Shown here in pieces: positions 46,700 to 58,389 of a DNA stretch of 64,000 nt. The notes under the pieces are model-generated. The model was not told where the DNA came from, ran no database searches, and was given only the letters and a program-made list of their open reading frames with translations. The first letter of the stretch is position 1. Each line of letters begins with the position of its first letter. The stretch comes from Ridgeia piscesae. Its lineage: Eukaryota > Annelida > Polychaeta > Sabellida > Siboglinidae. A program made the translations under genes and the position numbers. Location of the stretch: assembly GCA_025642075.2 (NCBI GenBank), contig JAODUO010000143.1:354001-418000 (forward strand), given 5' to 3'.

Positions 46700-47535
46700 T
46701 TAGTTATGTGTGGCATGACCTAGTTGTATGTGTGGCATGACCTATTGTTAATGTTGACATGATCTGTATGTTGGTTGTTGCCATAACATGACCTGTGTGT
46801 TGAATGTAGACATGACATGACCTGTGTGTTGAATGTAGACATGACATGACCTGTGTATTGGTTGTACACATGACATGACCTGTGTATTGGTTGTACACAT
46901 GACATGACCTATGTATTGGTTGTACACATGACATGACCTGTGTATTGGTTGTACACATGACATGACCTGTGTATTGGTTGTACACATGACATGACCTGTG
47001 TATTGGTTGTACACATGGCATGACCTGTGTATTGGTTGTACACATGACATGACCTATGTATTGGTTGTACACATGACATGACCTGTGTATTGGTTGTACA
47101 CATGACATGACCTGTGTATTGGTTGTACACATGACATGACCTGTGTATTGGTTGTACACATGACATGACCTGTGTATTGGTTGTACACATGACATGACCT
47201 GTGTATTGGTTGTACACATGACATGACCTGTGTATTGGTTGTACACATGACATGACTGTGATTGTTGTACACATGACATGACCTGTGTATTGGTTGTACA
47301 CATGACATGACCTGTGTATTGGTTGTACACATGACATGACCTGTGTATTGGTTGTACACATGACATGACCTGTGTATTGGTTGTACACATGACATGACCT
47401 GTGTATTGGTTGTACACATGACATGACCTGTGTATTGGTTGTACACATGACATGACCTGTGTATTGGTTGTACACATGACATGACCTGTGTATTGGTTGT
47501 ACACATGACATGACCTGTGTACACATGACATCATC
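46700..47535. repeat. 29-bp minisatellite in G3 intron 17
   Basis: About 26 copies of TTGTACACATGACATGACCT + GTGTATTGG, very uniform between 46855 and 47515, more diverged on the left. Period 29 lets the minus strand stay open through all three frames (323 codons), a repeat artefact. The junction with the donor side of exon 17 is not copied here. Confidence 0.95.
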
Positions 47536-47841
47536 TGTTTCTTCTTACAGGTTCTTACAGGTCTTTCTCTGGCTTGTTTAGCCAGTCCTGTCTCTTGTGC
47601 CAGCTCTGTCTTTAACCTTTTTTTAACTGTGCATGCGCATCCAAGAGTAACAATCCAGGGTGAGATTATAGTCAAATGTAGCAGTCAGTTTTTATAGGAT
47701 GGTTTTTCTATAATTTATTTAAAAAAATCTTCAAATGATTGGACTAATGGAGAGTCTACCAGAGACTGTGGTGGACTGTTCCATACATCTGTACTTCTGT
47801 ATATAAATGATTTCTTTCTAATGTTTGTGTGTTGTTTGTAG

Positions 47842-48150
47842 GCGTGGCGTGACCTCTTGATGCCAAAGGAGGTGAGTTATGAAGACGTCATATCCATCTC
47901 TGCCGATGGTTGTGTGCTCCACAAGAAGAACACACGGGAGAGGGAGACAAGTCGTGTCTCCGTGCCGCGTCCCCAGGGCAGTGTGATGGGACTGTGGGAC
48001 CAACGCGGGGACCAGAAGGCGGGAAGGACCACCATCCACCACTTCTGCACTGTCACAGACACGGTCCAGCTCCCAGAGCCCTACAGGGGGCTGTGGAGAC
48101 AGCACCAGACCCTGGGGCGCAGGGGGCTCGCTCGCACCATGCTGGTGGAG
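47842..48150 (+). CDS. G3 exon 18, largest coding exon of G3
   Basis: Acceptor GTTGTTTGTAG, donor GTGAGG at 48151; 103 codons, phase 0-0, GC-rich. It encodes AWRDLLMPKEVSYEDVISIS, ADGCVLHKKNTRERE, TTIHHFCTVTDTVQLPEPYR and GLWRQHQTLGRRGLARTMLV. With aromatic and hydrophobic spacing it looks folded, unlike the rest of G3. An internal AAGGAG|GTGAGT (about 47868) is a possible cryptic donor. Confidence 0.82.
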
Positions 48151-48179
48151 GTGAGGACAGGACAGTTGTACACCGACAC

Positions 48180-48710
48180 TTGTATGGGCAGTTGTGTTTT
48201 ACATTTGTGCATTACACTTGTGCATTACACGTATACAGGACATGTGTATATTACACATGTACATTACACTTGTGCATTACATTTGTGCATTACAATTGTA
48301 CATTGCACTTGTGCATTACACTTATACATTACATTTGTGCATTACACTTGTGCATTACACTTATACATTAACTTATACATTAACTTATACATTACACTTG
48401 TAAAGTATGCGTGTGCGTGACCCTTGTACAGGGCATGTGCATATTACATATGTACATTACACTTGTGCATTACACTCTTGTATTACACTTGGGCATTACA
48501 CTTGTGCTTTACACTTGTGCATTACACTTGTACATTACACTTATACATTATGCGTGTACATTATGTATGCATATTACACTTGTGCATTACACTTGTGAAT
48601 TACACTTGTGCATTACATTTATACAGGACATTTGTTCAGACACTTGTACAGAACATTTATATGGAGTGGACGCTTGTACAGGACATTTATATGGAGTGGA
48701 CGCTTGTAAT
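48180..48710. repeat. ~13-bp minisatellite in G3 intron 18
   Basis: Around forty diverged copies of GCATTACACTTGT and relatives, ending with two copies of ACATTTATATGGAGTGGACG. Confidence 0.9.
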
Positions 48711-48807
48711 AATAATAATTATCAAAAACGTGGGACACAATATGCAATCATTAATAAAGTAACTCGTCAAAGTAACTTGTGCTCTCACCCTGTGCCTGCT
48801 GTTCCAG

Positions 48808-49014
48808 ACGCCTGCCTCCGGTACTCCAATGGAGACTGCGAGGTCCCTATCAGTCAGTCACCAATCCTCCCTCTTCAGTCACCACACCGCCACCGTTGAC
48901 CTGGAGCAGCAGCAGTGGCGGGCTGCGGAGACGATCCTGGAGGAAGCTCAGGAGCTGATGGAGAAAGAGAGTGCTGATACGCTGGATGCCTGGAGTCTGC
49001 ATGCACATAGACTC
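48808..49014 (+). CDS. G3 exon 19
   Basis: Acceptor GCTGTTCCAG, donor GTGAGT at 49015; 69 codons, phase 0-0. It encodes a Ser-rich start (SLSVSHQSSLFSHHTATVDL) and a helical EQQQWRAAETILEEAQELME that repeats the LLEEA pattern of exons 9-10, then DTLDAWSLHAHRL. Confidence 0.82.
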
Positions 49015-49352
49015 GTGAGTGTGCTCAGTGGCAAAGTTATTTTCACATTGCTGTTTCTGGAATACTTCTAAGTAACCACTCTAGCCGTGATAGGAGTAAA
49101 AGTTTCAATTTCAGTTTCAGCTATTTGGACAATGTCAAGGTCACCCACGTTGTCCTGGCAGTAGCCTAATTTTCACTTTCAGTTTTATCCAACTACACTA
49201 CTTCAAGGTATCTGGTGCACGTCAAGGTCATGCGTCTAATCACATGAGTAGTCAAATACTTACCGACATCACTTTTGGTTTCAGAATGTCTGACTTTCAC
49301 TTTCAGTTGACATCACTTTCAGTTTCAGAGTACCTCTGACTTTCACTTTCAG

Positions 49353-49595
49353 TTTGATCCATCTGAATGGGTGCTTGACGGGAAGAAGATGGATATCAAG
49401 CCGGACTCAACCCTGATGTACTGGAGCCCCGCCCCTCCCAAGTGGGACATCTCCCCTGCCAGGGTGAAGGCTTCCCTCTCCTCCGGGAATTACCAGGCCT
49501 GGGATACACACGACCAACATGGAGGATGAGGATCTGTATGAGAGACCAAACTATGTGAGGGAGATGGGGATGATGTGTGTGATGATGAGGGAGAG
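49353..49595 (+). CDS. G3 exon 20, with a probable one-base frame break; seed of a 31-bp array
   Basis: Acceptor CTTTCACTTTCAG, phase 0. It encodes FDPSEWVLDGKKMDIKPDST, LMYWSPAPPKWDIS and SSGNYQAWDTHD, then hits TGA around 49527. One frame over, the same DNA reads NMEDEDLYERPNYVRE, which looks coding, so a one-base indel near 49505-49515 (real or assembly) is likely. The donor is uncertain: GTGAGG after AACTAT (phase 0), or after GAGAG at 49596, whose phase 2 is what exon 21 needs. The second is preferred. Confidence 0.55.
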
Positions 49596-52500
49596 GTGAG
49601 GATGATGTGTGTGATGTGAGGGAGAGGTGAGGATGATGTGTGTGATGTGAGGGAGAGGTGAGGATGATGTGTGTGATGATGAGGGAGAGGTGAGGATGAT
49701 GTGTGTGATGTGAGGGAGATGTGAGGATGATGTGTGTGATGTGAGGGAGAGGTGAGGATGATGTGTGTGATGTGAGGGAGAGGTGAGGATGATGTGTGTT
49801 ATGTGAGGGAGAGGTGAGATGAGTGTGATGTGAGGGAGAGGTGAGGATGATGTGTGTGATGTGAGGATGATGTGTGTGATGTAAGGGAGAGGTGAGGATG
49901 ATGGGGTTGATGGAGGGAGAGGTGAGGATGATGTGGTGATGTGAGGGAGAGGTGAGGATGATGTGTGTTATGTGAGGGAGAGGTGAGGATGATGTGTGTG
50001 ATGTGAGGGAGAGGTGAGGATGATGTGTGTATGTGAGGGAGAGGTGAGGATGATGTGTGTTATGTGAGGGAGAGGTGAGGATGATGTGTGTGATGTGAGG
50101 GAGAGGTGAAGATGATGGTTTTAGTGAGGGAGAGGTAAGATGATGTGTGATGTGAGGGAGAGGTGAGGATGATGTGTGTGATGTGAGGGAGAGGTGAAGA
50201 TGATGTGTGTATGTGAGGGAGAGGTGAGGATGATGTGTGTTATGTGAGGGAGAGGTGAGGATGATGTGTGTTATGTGAGGGAGAGGTGAAGATGATGTGT
50301 GTTATGTGAGGGAGAGGTGAGGATGATGTGTGGGATGTGAGGGAGAGGTGAAGATGATGTGTGTTATGTGAGGGAGAGGTGAGGATGATGTGTGTTATGT
50401 GAGGGAGAGGTGAGGATGATGTGTGTTATGTGAGGGAGAGGTGAGGATGATGTGTGTGATGATAGGGAGAGGTGAGGATGATGTGTGTTATGTGAGGGAG
50501 AGGTGAGGATGATGTGTGTGATGGGAGATGTGAGGATGATGTGTGTGATGTGAGGGAGAGGTGAGGATGATGTGTGTGATGATGAGGGAGAGGTGAGGAT
50601 GATGTGTGTTATGTGAGGGAGAGGTGAGGATGATGTGTGTTATGTGAGGGAGAGGTGAGGATGATGTGTGTATGTGAGGGAGAGGTGAGGATGATGTGTG
50701 TTATGTGAGGGAGAGGTGAGGATGATGTGTGTTATGTGAGGGAGAGGTGAGGATGATGTGTGTGAGGTGAGGATGATGTGTGTGATGTGAGGGAGAGGTG
50801 AGGATGATGTGTGTTATGTGAGGGAGAGGTGAGGATGATGTGTGTGAGGTGAGGATGATGTGTGTGATGTGAGGGAGAGGTGAGGATGATGTGTGTGATG
50901 TGAGGGAGAGGTGAGGATGATGTGTGTTATGTGAGGGAGAGGTGAGGATGATGTGTGTGAGGTGAGGATGATGTGTGTTATGTGAGGGAGAGGTGAGGAT
51001 GATGTGTGTGATGTGAGTGAGAGGTGAGGATGATGTGTGTGATGTGAGGGAGATGTGAGGATGATGTGTGTGATGTGAGTGAGAGGTGAGGATGATGTGT
51101 GTGATGTGAGGGAGATGTGAGGATGATGTGTGTGATGTGAGGGAGAGGTGAGGATGATGTGTGTGATGTGAGGGAGAGGTGAGGATGATGTGTGTGTGGG
51201 GGAAGGGAGAGGTGAGGATGATGTGTGAGGGAGGGAGGGTGAGGATGATGTGTGTGATGTGGGGGAGAGGTGATGATGTGTGATGTGAGGGAGAGGTGAA
51301 GATGGTGTGTGATGTGAGGAGAGGTGGGGGATGATGTGTGTGATGTGAGGAGAGGTGAAGATGATGTGTGTGATGTAAGGGAGAGGTGAAGATGATGTGT
51401 GTGATGTAAGGGAGAGGTGAAGATGATGTGTGATGTGAGGGAGAGGTGAAGATGATGTGTGTGATGTGAGGGAGAGGTGAAGATGATGTGTGTGATGTAA
51501 GGGAGAGGTGAAGATGATGTGTGTGATGTAAGGGAGAGGTGAAGATGATGTGTGTGATGTAAGGGAGAGGTGAAGATGATGTGTGTGATGTAAGGGAGGT
51601 GAAGATGAGTGTGTGATGGAGGGAGAGGTGAGGATGATGTGGTGATGGGGGGAGAGGGAGGATGATGTGTGTGATGTGAGGGAATGTGAGGATGATGGGG
51701 GATGTGAGGGAGAGGTGAGGATGATGTTTGTGATGGAGGGAGAGGTGAGGATGATGTGTGATGAGGGAGAGGTGAGGAGATGTGTGTGATGTGAGGGAGA
51801 TGTGAGGATGATGTGGGGATGTGAGGGAGAGGTAAGATGATGTGTGTGATGAGGGAGGGGTGAGGATGATGTGTGTGATGTGAGGGAGAGGTGAGGATGA
51901 TGTGGGAGGGAGGGAGATGTGAGGATGATGTGTGTGATGTGAGGGAGAGGTGAAGATGATGTGTGTGATGTGAGGGAGAGGTGAGGATGATGTGTGTGAT
52001 GTGAGGGAGAGGTGAGGATGATGTGTGTGATGTGAGGGAGAGGTGAAGATGATGTGTGTGATGTAAGGGAGAGGTGAAGATGATGTGTGTGATGTGAGGG
52101 AGAGGTGAAGATGGTGTGTGTGATGTGAGGGAGATGTGAGGATGATGTGTGTGATGTGAGGGAGAGGTGAGGATGATGTGTGTGATGTGAGGGAGAGGTG
52201 AAGATGATGTGTGATGATGAAGGAGAGGTGAGGATGATGTGTGTGATGTGAGGGAGAGGTGAGGATGATGTGTGTGATGTGAGGGAGAGGTGAAGATGAT
52301 GTGTGTGATGGGAGGGAGATGTGAGGATGATGTGTGTGATGTGAGGGAGAGGTGAAGATGATGTGTGTGATGTGAGGGAGATGTGAGGATGATGTGTGTG
52401 ATGTGAGGGAGAGGTGAGGATGATGTGTGGATGGAGGAGAGGTGAAGATGATGTGTGTGATTAGGAGATGGAGGATGATGTGTGTGTTTAGGGAGAGGTG

Positions 52501-53850
52501 AAGATGATGTGTGTGATGTCAGGGAGATGTGAGGATGATGTGTGTGATGTGAGGGAGAGGTGAAGATGATGTGTGTGATGTGAGGGAAGGTGAAGATGAT
52601 GTGTGTGATGTAAGGGAGATGTGAGGATGATGTGTGTGATGTGAGGGAGAGGTGAAGATGATGTGTGTGATGTAAGGGAGATGTGAGGATGATGTGTGTG
52701 ATGTGAGGGAGAGGTGAAGGATGATGTGTGTGATGTGAGGGAGAGGTGAAGATGATGTGTGTGATGTGAGGGAGATGTGAGGATGATGTGTGTGAGGGGA
52801 GAGGTGAAGATGATGTGTGTGATGAGAGGAGGTGAGGATAATGTGTGTAGGGAGGGAGTGTGAGGATGATGTGGGGATGTGAGGAGAGTGAGGATGATGT
52901 GTGTGATGTGAGGGAGAGGTGAGGATGATGTGTGTGATGTGAGGAAGAGGTGAAGATGATGTATGTGATGTGAGGGAGAGGTGAAGATGATGTGTGTGAT
53001 GTGAGGGAGAGGTGAAGATGATGTGGGGATGTGAGGGAGAGGTAAAGGATGATGTGTGTGATGTGAGGGAGAGGTGGATGAGGGAGTGAGGAGAGGAGAT
53101 GAGGTGTGATGTGGGGGAGATGTGAGGATGATGTGTGTGATGTGAGGGAGAGGTGAGGATGATGTGTGTGATGTGAGGGAGAGGTGAAGATGATGTGTGT
53201 GATGTGAGGGAGATGTGAGGATGATGTGTGTGATGTGAGGGAGAGGTGAAGATGATGTGTGTGATGTGAGGGAGAGGTGAGGATGATGTGTGTGATGTGA
53301 GGGAGAGGTGAAGATGATGTGTGTGATGTGAGGGAGATGTGAGGATGATGTGTGTGATGTGAGGGAGAGGTGAAGATGATGTGTGTGATGTGAGGGAGAT
53401 GTGAGGATGATGTGTGTGATGTGAGGGAGAGGTGAAGATGATGTGTGTGATGTGAGGGAGAGGTGAAGATGATGTGTGTGATGTGAGGGAGAGGTGAGGA
53501 TGATGTGTGTGATGTGAGGGAGATGTGAGGATGATGTGTGTGATGTGAGGGAGAGGTGAAGATGATGTGTGTGATGTGAGGGAGAGGTGAGATGTGTGTG
53601 ATGTGAGGGAGATGTGAGGATGATGTGTGTGATGTGAGGGAGAGGTGAGGATGATGTGTGTGATGTGAGGGAGAGGTGAGGATGATGTGTGTGATGTGAG
53701 GGAGAGGTGAGGATGATGTGTGTGATGTGAGGGGGGAGGATGATGTGTGTGATGTAAGGGAGAGGTGAAAATGGTGTGTGTGATGTGAGGGAGAGGTGAA
53801 GATGATGTGTGTGATGTGAGGGAGAGGTGAGGATGATGTGTGTGATGTGA
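49553..53850. repeat. ~31-bp minisatellite, 4.3 kb, built from the exon 20 end and donor
   Basis: More than 100 copies of TGTGAGGGAGAG|GTGAGGATGATGTGTG with TGA/TTA joints. The phrase TATGTGAGGGAGA at the exon border is the array unit, and GAG|GTGAGG donor-like sites recur throughout. Truncated units are frequent in 51180-51320, 51600-51920 and 52790-53110, where indels (or read errors) accumulate. The 1033-codon minus-strand frame over this array is an artefact. Confidence 0.93.
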
Positions 53851-54540
53851 TGAAAGGTTGAGATGTGATGATGAAAGGAAAGGATAATGAGTGTGCTGAT
53901 GAAATTATGATGATGAGACATATATATGTGATGTGATGATGAGAGATATGAGGATTATGTGACGATGAGAGAGACAGAGATGGGGATGATGGGGATGAGA
54001 AATACGAAGATGATGTTATTATGAGAATTATGAGAATTATGATGAGAGATATAAGAGAGATGAGGTGATGTGATGGCAAGAAAGGGAGATGAGGATGGTG
54101 TGATGATGGTGAGAGATAAGAGGAAGAAGTGATGATGAAAGAGATGAGGATGATGTGATCTTAAGACAAGCAAGGGTGATGTGGTGATGTGAGAGATGAA
54201 GATAACATGATGATAAGAGAGACTAGCGTGATGTGGTGATGTGAGAGATGAATGTGATGTGATGAAGAGAACGATGAAGATAACATGATGATAAGAGAGA
54301 CTAGGGTGATGTGATGATGAAACAGTTGAAGATGTTGCGATTGTGATGAGAGATGAGGATGATGTGGTGTCGAGAGAAATGACAATGATGTCATGATGTG
54401 AACTATGAGGATGATGTGGTGACGAGAGAAATGACAATGTTTGATGATGTGAACTATGGGGATGATGTGATTACGAGAAGGACGTGATTGTGATGATGTG
54501 GTTGTGATGAGAGATGAGTATGATGTGGTGATGAGACGTC
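53851..54540. repeat. Degenerate GATGATGTGATGATGAGAGA repeats
   Basis: Diverged relatives of the preceding array, with ~50-bp higher-order copies (GATAACATGATGATAAGAGA at about 54202 and 54277). Confidence 0.75.
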
Positions 54541-54582
54541 CTACCCTAGAGTGGTGTGTGACTTGGTGGCTGCTACTTGTAG

Positions 54583-54716
54583 AGTCCTCAGCAGGAGGTA
54601 TACCTCCCTGGAGAACCTCGCAGTGCTGAAGCTGAACGTGATGAGGGAGGAGACTGACAGGAGAATGGAGGAGGAGGAAGAGGAGGCCAAGAAGGAGACA
54701 CTACAGACCACCACAG
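54583..54716 (+). CDS. G3 exon 21, Glu-rich coiled-coil-like
   Basis: Three acceptors sit close together: CTTGTAG|, then CCTCAG| nine bases on, then CAG| three further. All give the same phase (2). Donor GTGAGC at 54717, phase 1 out. It encodes RYTSLENLAVLKLNVMREET and DRRMEEEEEEAKKETLQTT, probably a charged helix. Confidence 0.8.
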
Positions 54717-54779
54717 GTGAGCAGGAGATAAATATAACTAGCAAGTGACGCTGCCATGCTTTGCCCAAAGTGAAGTTAA

Positions 54780-55228
54780 ATGCATTGTTGTGTCTAGTTA
54801 CACAGAAGTGATATGGTACGGAATATATTGTTCATGGCTCCAAGATTACGTTATTTTGTAAGAAATTCATTTAATTTGGAGCATAGTTTGTGAAATGTAC
54901 AACATACAATGAGTCTTGGTCACATGCTGGTGTCATGGGAGATGTCTCAGGTTTTAGTGGAATAATTTGGCTGTAGATGGCAGGCATGTGGTATCCCTGA
55001 TCCCTGTTCATGGTAGGGGCTGTCTGTTTGATGTAAATTGCCTCCTTCACTTTCCTCTTGTGCCAGTTTGAGTCCCGGATTAGGACTTTGTTGTTTCATT
55101 CATTCGGTGCATTTGTGCATTGCCAAATCTGCTGACTCTGGGGTTGTCATTTGTCTTTATGAACTCTCAACTTCTCAACAAATGTAAAGTGTGGCTGACA
55201 AACCTATGTTTTGTGTTTTCACCTGAAG
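54780..55228. other. G3 intron 21, no feature seen
   Basis: Ordinary intronic sequence; no repeat or exon recognised. Confidence 0.4.
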
Positions 55229-55355
55229 CAACGACACCCAGGGTGACAACAATGACACCCAGGGTGACAACGATGACACCCAGTGTGACAACGATGACAC
55301 CCAGGGTGACAAAGACACCGCTGCCCGCAGCGTCCAGCTCAACAACTCTATTCAG
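55229..55355 (+). CDS. G3 exon 22, Thr-rich with a coding 21-bp repeat
   Basis: Acceptor TTTTCACCTGAAG, donor GTGACC at 55356; phase 1 in, phase 2 out. Four copies of ACGATGACACCCAGGGTGAC(A) encode TMTPRVT repeats, then KTPLPAASSSTTLF. Phase at both ends requires this frame; another frame is also open (NDTQGD repeats ending ARSVQLNNSIQ) and would be read only if an upstream junction changed phase. Confidence 0.7.
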
Positions 55356-55519
55356 GTGACCTTTGACCTTCAGTCTCACTCACTATGTGCTTATGTCACA
55401 TGACTGTGCTGTCTCTATGTATTATTGCGCTGACTTTGGGCCCTTGTAAGTGAATCTCATCTGAAGTACCAAAGTCCTTTTGTCTCCTTATTTTGTCTCC
55501 TAATGGACCAGTGGCTTTT

Positions 55520-56035
55520 TGGGACCATTTCACTAACATCGTTAAGAGCTCTTAAACCTGATTTTGCACTTTAAAATAAATATTGACCCTTAGCAAAGAT
55601 CTTATAATAATAATAATACTAATAATTATTTTTCTTAATATAATGCTTTTTATGTAATTAAGTGCCAACCAAGGTGTTTCACATCAACATGATGTGTGAC
55701 TAAATCTAAAATATATATTGATTAAATAAAGAAAACTAAGATAAAATAAATAAGCTAAGATAAATAATTTTATTTTCTTGACTACGTGAAAACTGTCAAC
55801 ACTATTATGAGCCAGCCAGCGGGTCATTGTCACGGGTGTGTCATAGAAATAGTGTCCTCGGTAATATGACAATAGATTATATTTGCGCTAAAAACTCATT
55901 AAATTTAACAATGGGTTTTGTTTAATGATGAATTTCATAAGAGTTATTTATCATTGTGAAAGGTCACAAGGGGATCATGTGAGTAATATAAAGAGCTCTT
56001 ATGGAAAATCCAATTTTAAACAAATTTTATTGTCA
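55520..56035. repeat. Dispersed repeat family fragments
   Basis: 55525-55600 (ATTTCACTAACATCGTTAAG, then CACTTTAAAATAAATATTGA) matches the reverse complement of 59742-59820. 55970-56030 (AGAGCTCTTATGGAAAATCC, then TTTTAAACAAATTTTATTGT) matches 59203-59265. Probably ends of one family of non-autonomous DNA elements. Confidence 0.6.
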
Positions 56036-56225
56036 AAGTAAATAATATTTTCCAAATGCAAATATCCAATGCTGTATTATCTGGAAAGAACAATTTATAT
56101 GTTTAAAGTAATTAATTTATGTGAGCTTTGGTATGTTTCAAAACCTTCAGCATCATACAGCAGTTTATTATGTTCAAGTCTCATGGCCTGTATTAATGAG
56201 CCCCTGATGATATCGTTTTCTCCAG

Positions 56226-56325
56226 GCGGAGGAATTCAGCTCCAGGAGCAGTGGAGCGTGAAGATGATGAGGAAGACAACAACTTCCTGTTGATCTACCA
56301 GGAGTTCACAGGGGTCATGGACGAG
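56226..56325 (+). CDS. G3 exon 23, its 3' end is the seed of a 26-bp array
   Basis: Acceptor CGTTTTCTCCAG, donor GTGAGT at 56326; phase 2 in, phase 0 out. It encodes RRNSAPGAVEREDDEEDNNF and LLIYQEFTGVMDE. Its last 21 bases (56305-56325) are copied in each unit of the following array. Confidence 0.8.
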
Positions 56326-56700
56326 GTGAGTTCACAGGGGTCATGGACGAGGTGAGTTCACAGGGGTCATGGACGAGGTGAGTTCACAGGGGTCATGGAC
56401 GAGGTGAGTTCACAGCGGTCATGGACGAGGTGAGTTCACAGGGGTCATGGACGAGGTGAGTTCACAGGGGTCATGGATGAGGTGAGTTCACAGGGGTCAT
56501 GGACGAGGTGAGTTCACAGGGGTCATGGATGAGGTGAGTTCACAGGGGTCATGGATGAGGTGAGTTCAAAGAGATCAAGAACAAGGTGAGTTCACTGAGG
56601 TTATGGACGAGGTGAGTTCAAAGAGGTCAAGGACGAGGTGAGCTCACAGGGGTCATGGATGAGGTGAGTTCACAGATGTCACAAATGATCGAGGTGAGTT
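56305..56700. repeat. 26-bp minisatellite: 21 exon bases + GTGAG
   Basis: About 14 units of GTGAGTTCACAGGGGTCATG + GACGAG, the first being the exon end itself. Each unit contains a donor (GACGAG|GTGAGT) and an acceptor-like TTCACAG|GG twelve bases later. Copies diverge toward 56700. Confidence 0.95.
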
Positions 56701-56828
56701 GATCAAAGTCATGGATGAGATGAGTTAACTGGGGTTAAGAGTGACTTCATAGCAGTCACGGATGATGACATTTCACAGAGTTCAGGTGACACATCCCAAT
56801 GACATGTCACTCTGTCGATTGTTGACAG

Positions 56829-56939
56829 TTGGCGAAGCAGAAGGAGAAGTTAGCAGGGAAGGGGGCGGACCCCCTCGTACCTCTGGACACCTCCTCCCAG
56901 CTGTCACAGGAGAGCGTCACCTCACAACCGCAGTCACAG
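56829..56939 (+). CDS. G3 exon 24
   Basis: Acceptor GATTGTTGACAG, donor GTCAGT at 56940; 37 codons, phase 0-0. It encodes LAKQKEKLAGKGADPLVPLD and TSSQLSQESVTSQPQSQ. Confidence 0.8.
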
Positions 56940-57227
56940 GTCAGTCATGAACAGGCCACCAACTGTCACAGTGCGAATAAACAGATATGGTGACACCACC
57001 TACTGTGTGAAAAATTAAAGTGAATTGCCATTCTGGTTCGTAAAACCACACATTCCACACTGCATAGTACAACAAGGGGCCCTTTGAAACAATGCTACGT
57101 ACATGGTAAAAAAGTTTCAGTTCGTGAACTTACACGACTTAGTGCCAAGTTGTTAAAGAATCTTTGCCATGTTGTCATCACTCTGCCACTGTCTTGTTCC
57201 TACTGGAGTCGTCTGTGGTTGCACCAG

Positions 57228-57318
57228 GATGACGTGGCTGAATCTGTCCACTCAGAGGAAAGACAAGACGTCGCTACGCCATCGTCGTTTGACTTTGTTG
57301 CTGCTGCCAAGAAGAAAG
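57228..57318 (+). CDS. G3 exon 25
   Basis: Acceptor GGTTGCACCAG, donor GTATTT at 57319; phase 0 in, phase 1 out. It encodes DDVAESVHSEERQDVATPSS and FDFVAAAKKK. Confidence 0.8.
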
Positions 57319-57374
57319 GTATTTATAGTGGAACCTGTAGGTCTCTCTCACAATCAGTCTCACTGCTGGCGAGT

Positions 57375-57745
<371 letters not shown>

Positions 57746-58389
57746 TTGCAAACTTAATTTTATACGACAATATCTTAATTTGTTGTCCATAACCAACAAC
57801 ACAACAACCATGCTGTGACACTAAACATGTTCTCTCATGATACATATATCACTATTAACACCTATAACCATAACAACAGTCTACTATTTCTAGACCCATG
57901 TGGTTATTGGTGATTTGCACTTCTCAAAAAGAACCACAACCTGTCTTCAATGTACACTCTACACGGCCTTGCTGCTGTCCAGTTCATCATAAACAGCCAG
58001 CATAATGGTTAGCTGGGGTTTAAGTTAGCTACAAACTCAGACTGGTGGATTTTACACGTGGGATTGCAGCGATCTACACAATGGGAAATTAAACTACTGC
58101 AAAGAATCTATGTGATTCTTAATCACATTCCACAATTATCAAAGAACAATAATGGCTTCAAATGTTACTACATTCATGGCTCAAATGTTACTACATTCAT
58201 GGCTCAAATGTTACTACATTCATCATTTAAATGTTACTATACAATTGCAACCATAACACAATTAACTCACCAAAGCAAACTCTCACCTACTTCTCTCTAG
58301 AAAACACAGCCTCGAGTCTCAACTCATTGTTTGCTCTCCCGCTCTCTTCCCACTGATCAAACTGCAGTGACACCTGTTGTCACTGCTTA
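57746..58389. other. G3 intron 25, left part
   Basis: No exon seen. Three tandem copies of ATGTTACTACATTCATGGCT(CAA) lie at about 58159-58225. Confidence 0.45.

Noticed and set aside
46704..47675. 323-codon minus-strand open frame
   Set aside because: Product of the 29-bp array, open in three frames in turn; no independent coding sign.
50978..54079. 1033-codon minus-strand open frame (and a 477-codon one)
   Set aside because: It lies wholly on the ~31-bp minisatellite; His/Ser-rich repeats (HITHIIFTSP) follow from the repeat, and no splice or start context exists.
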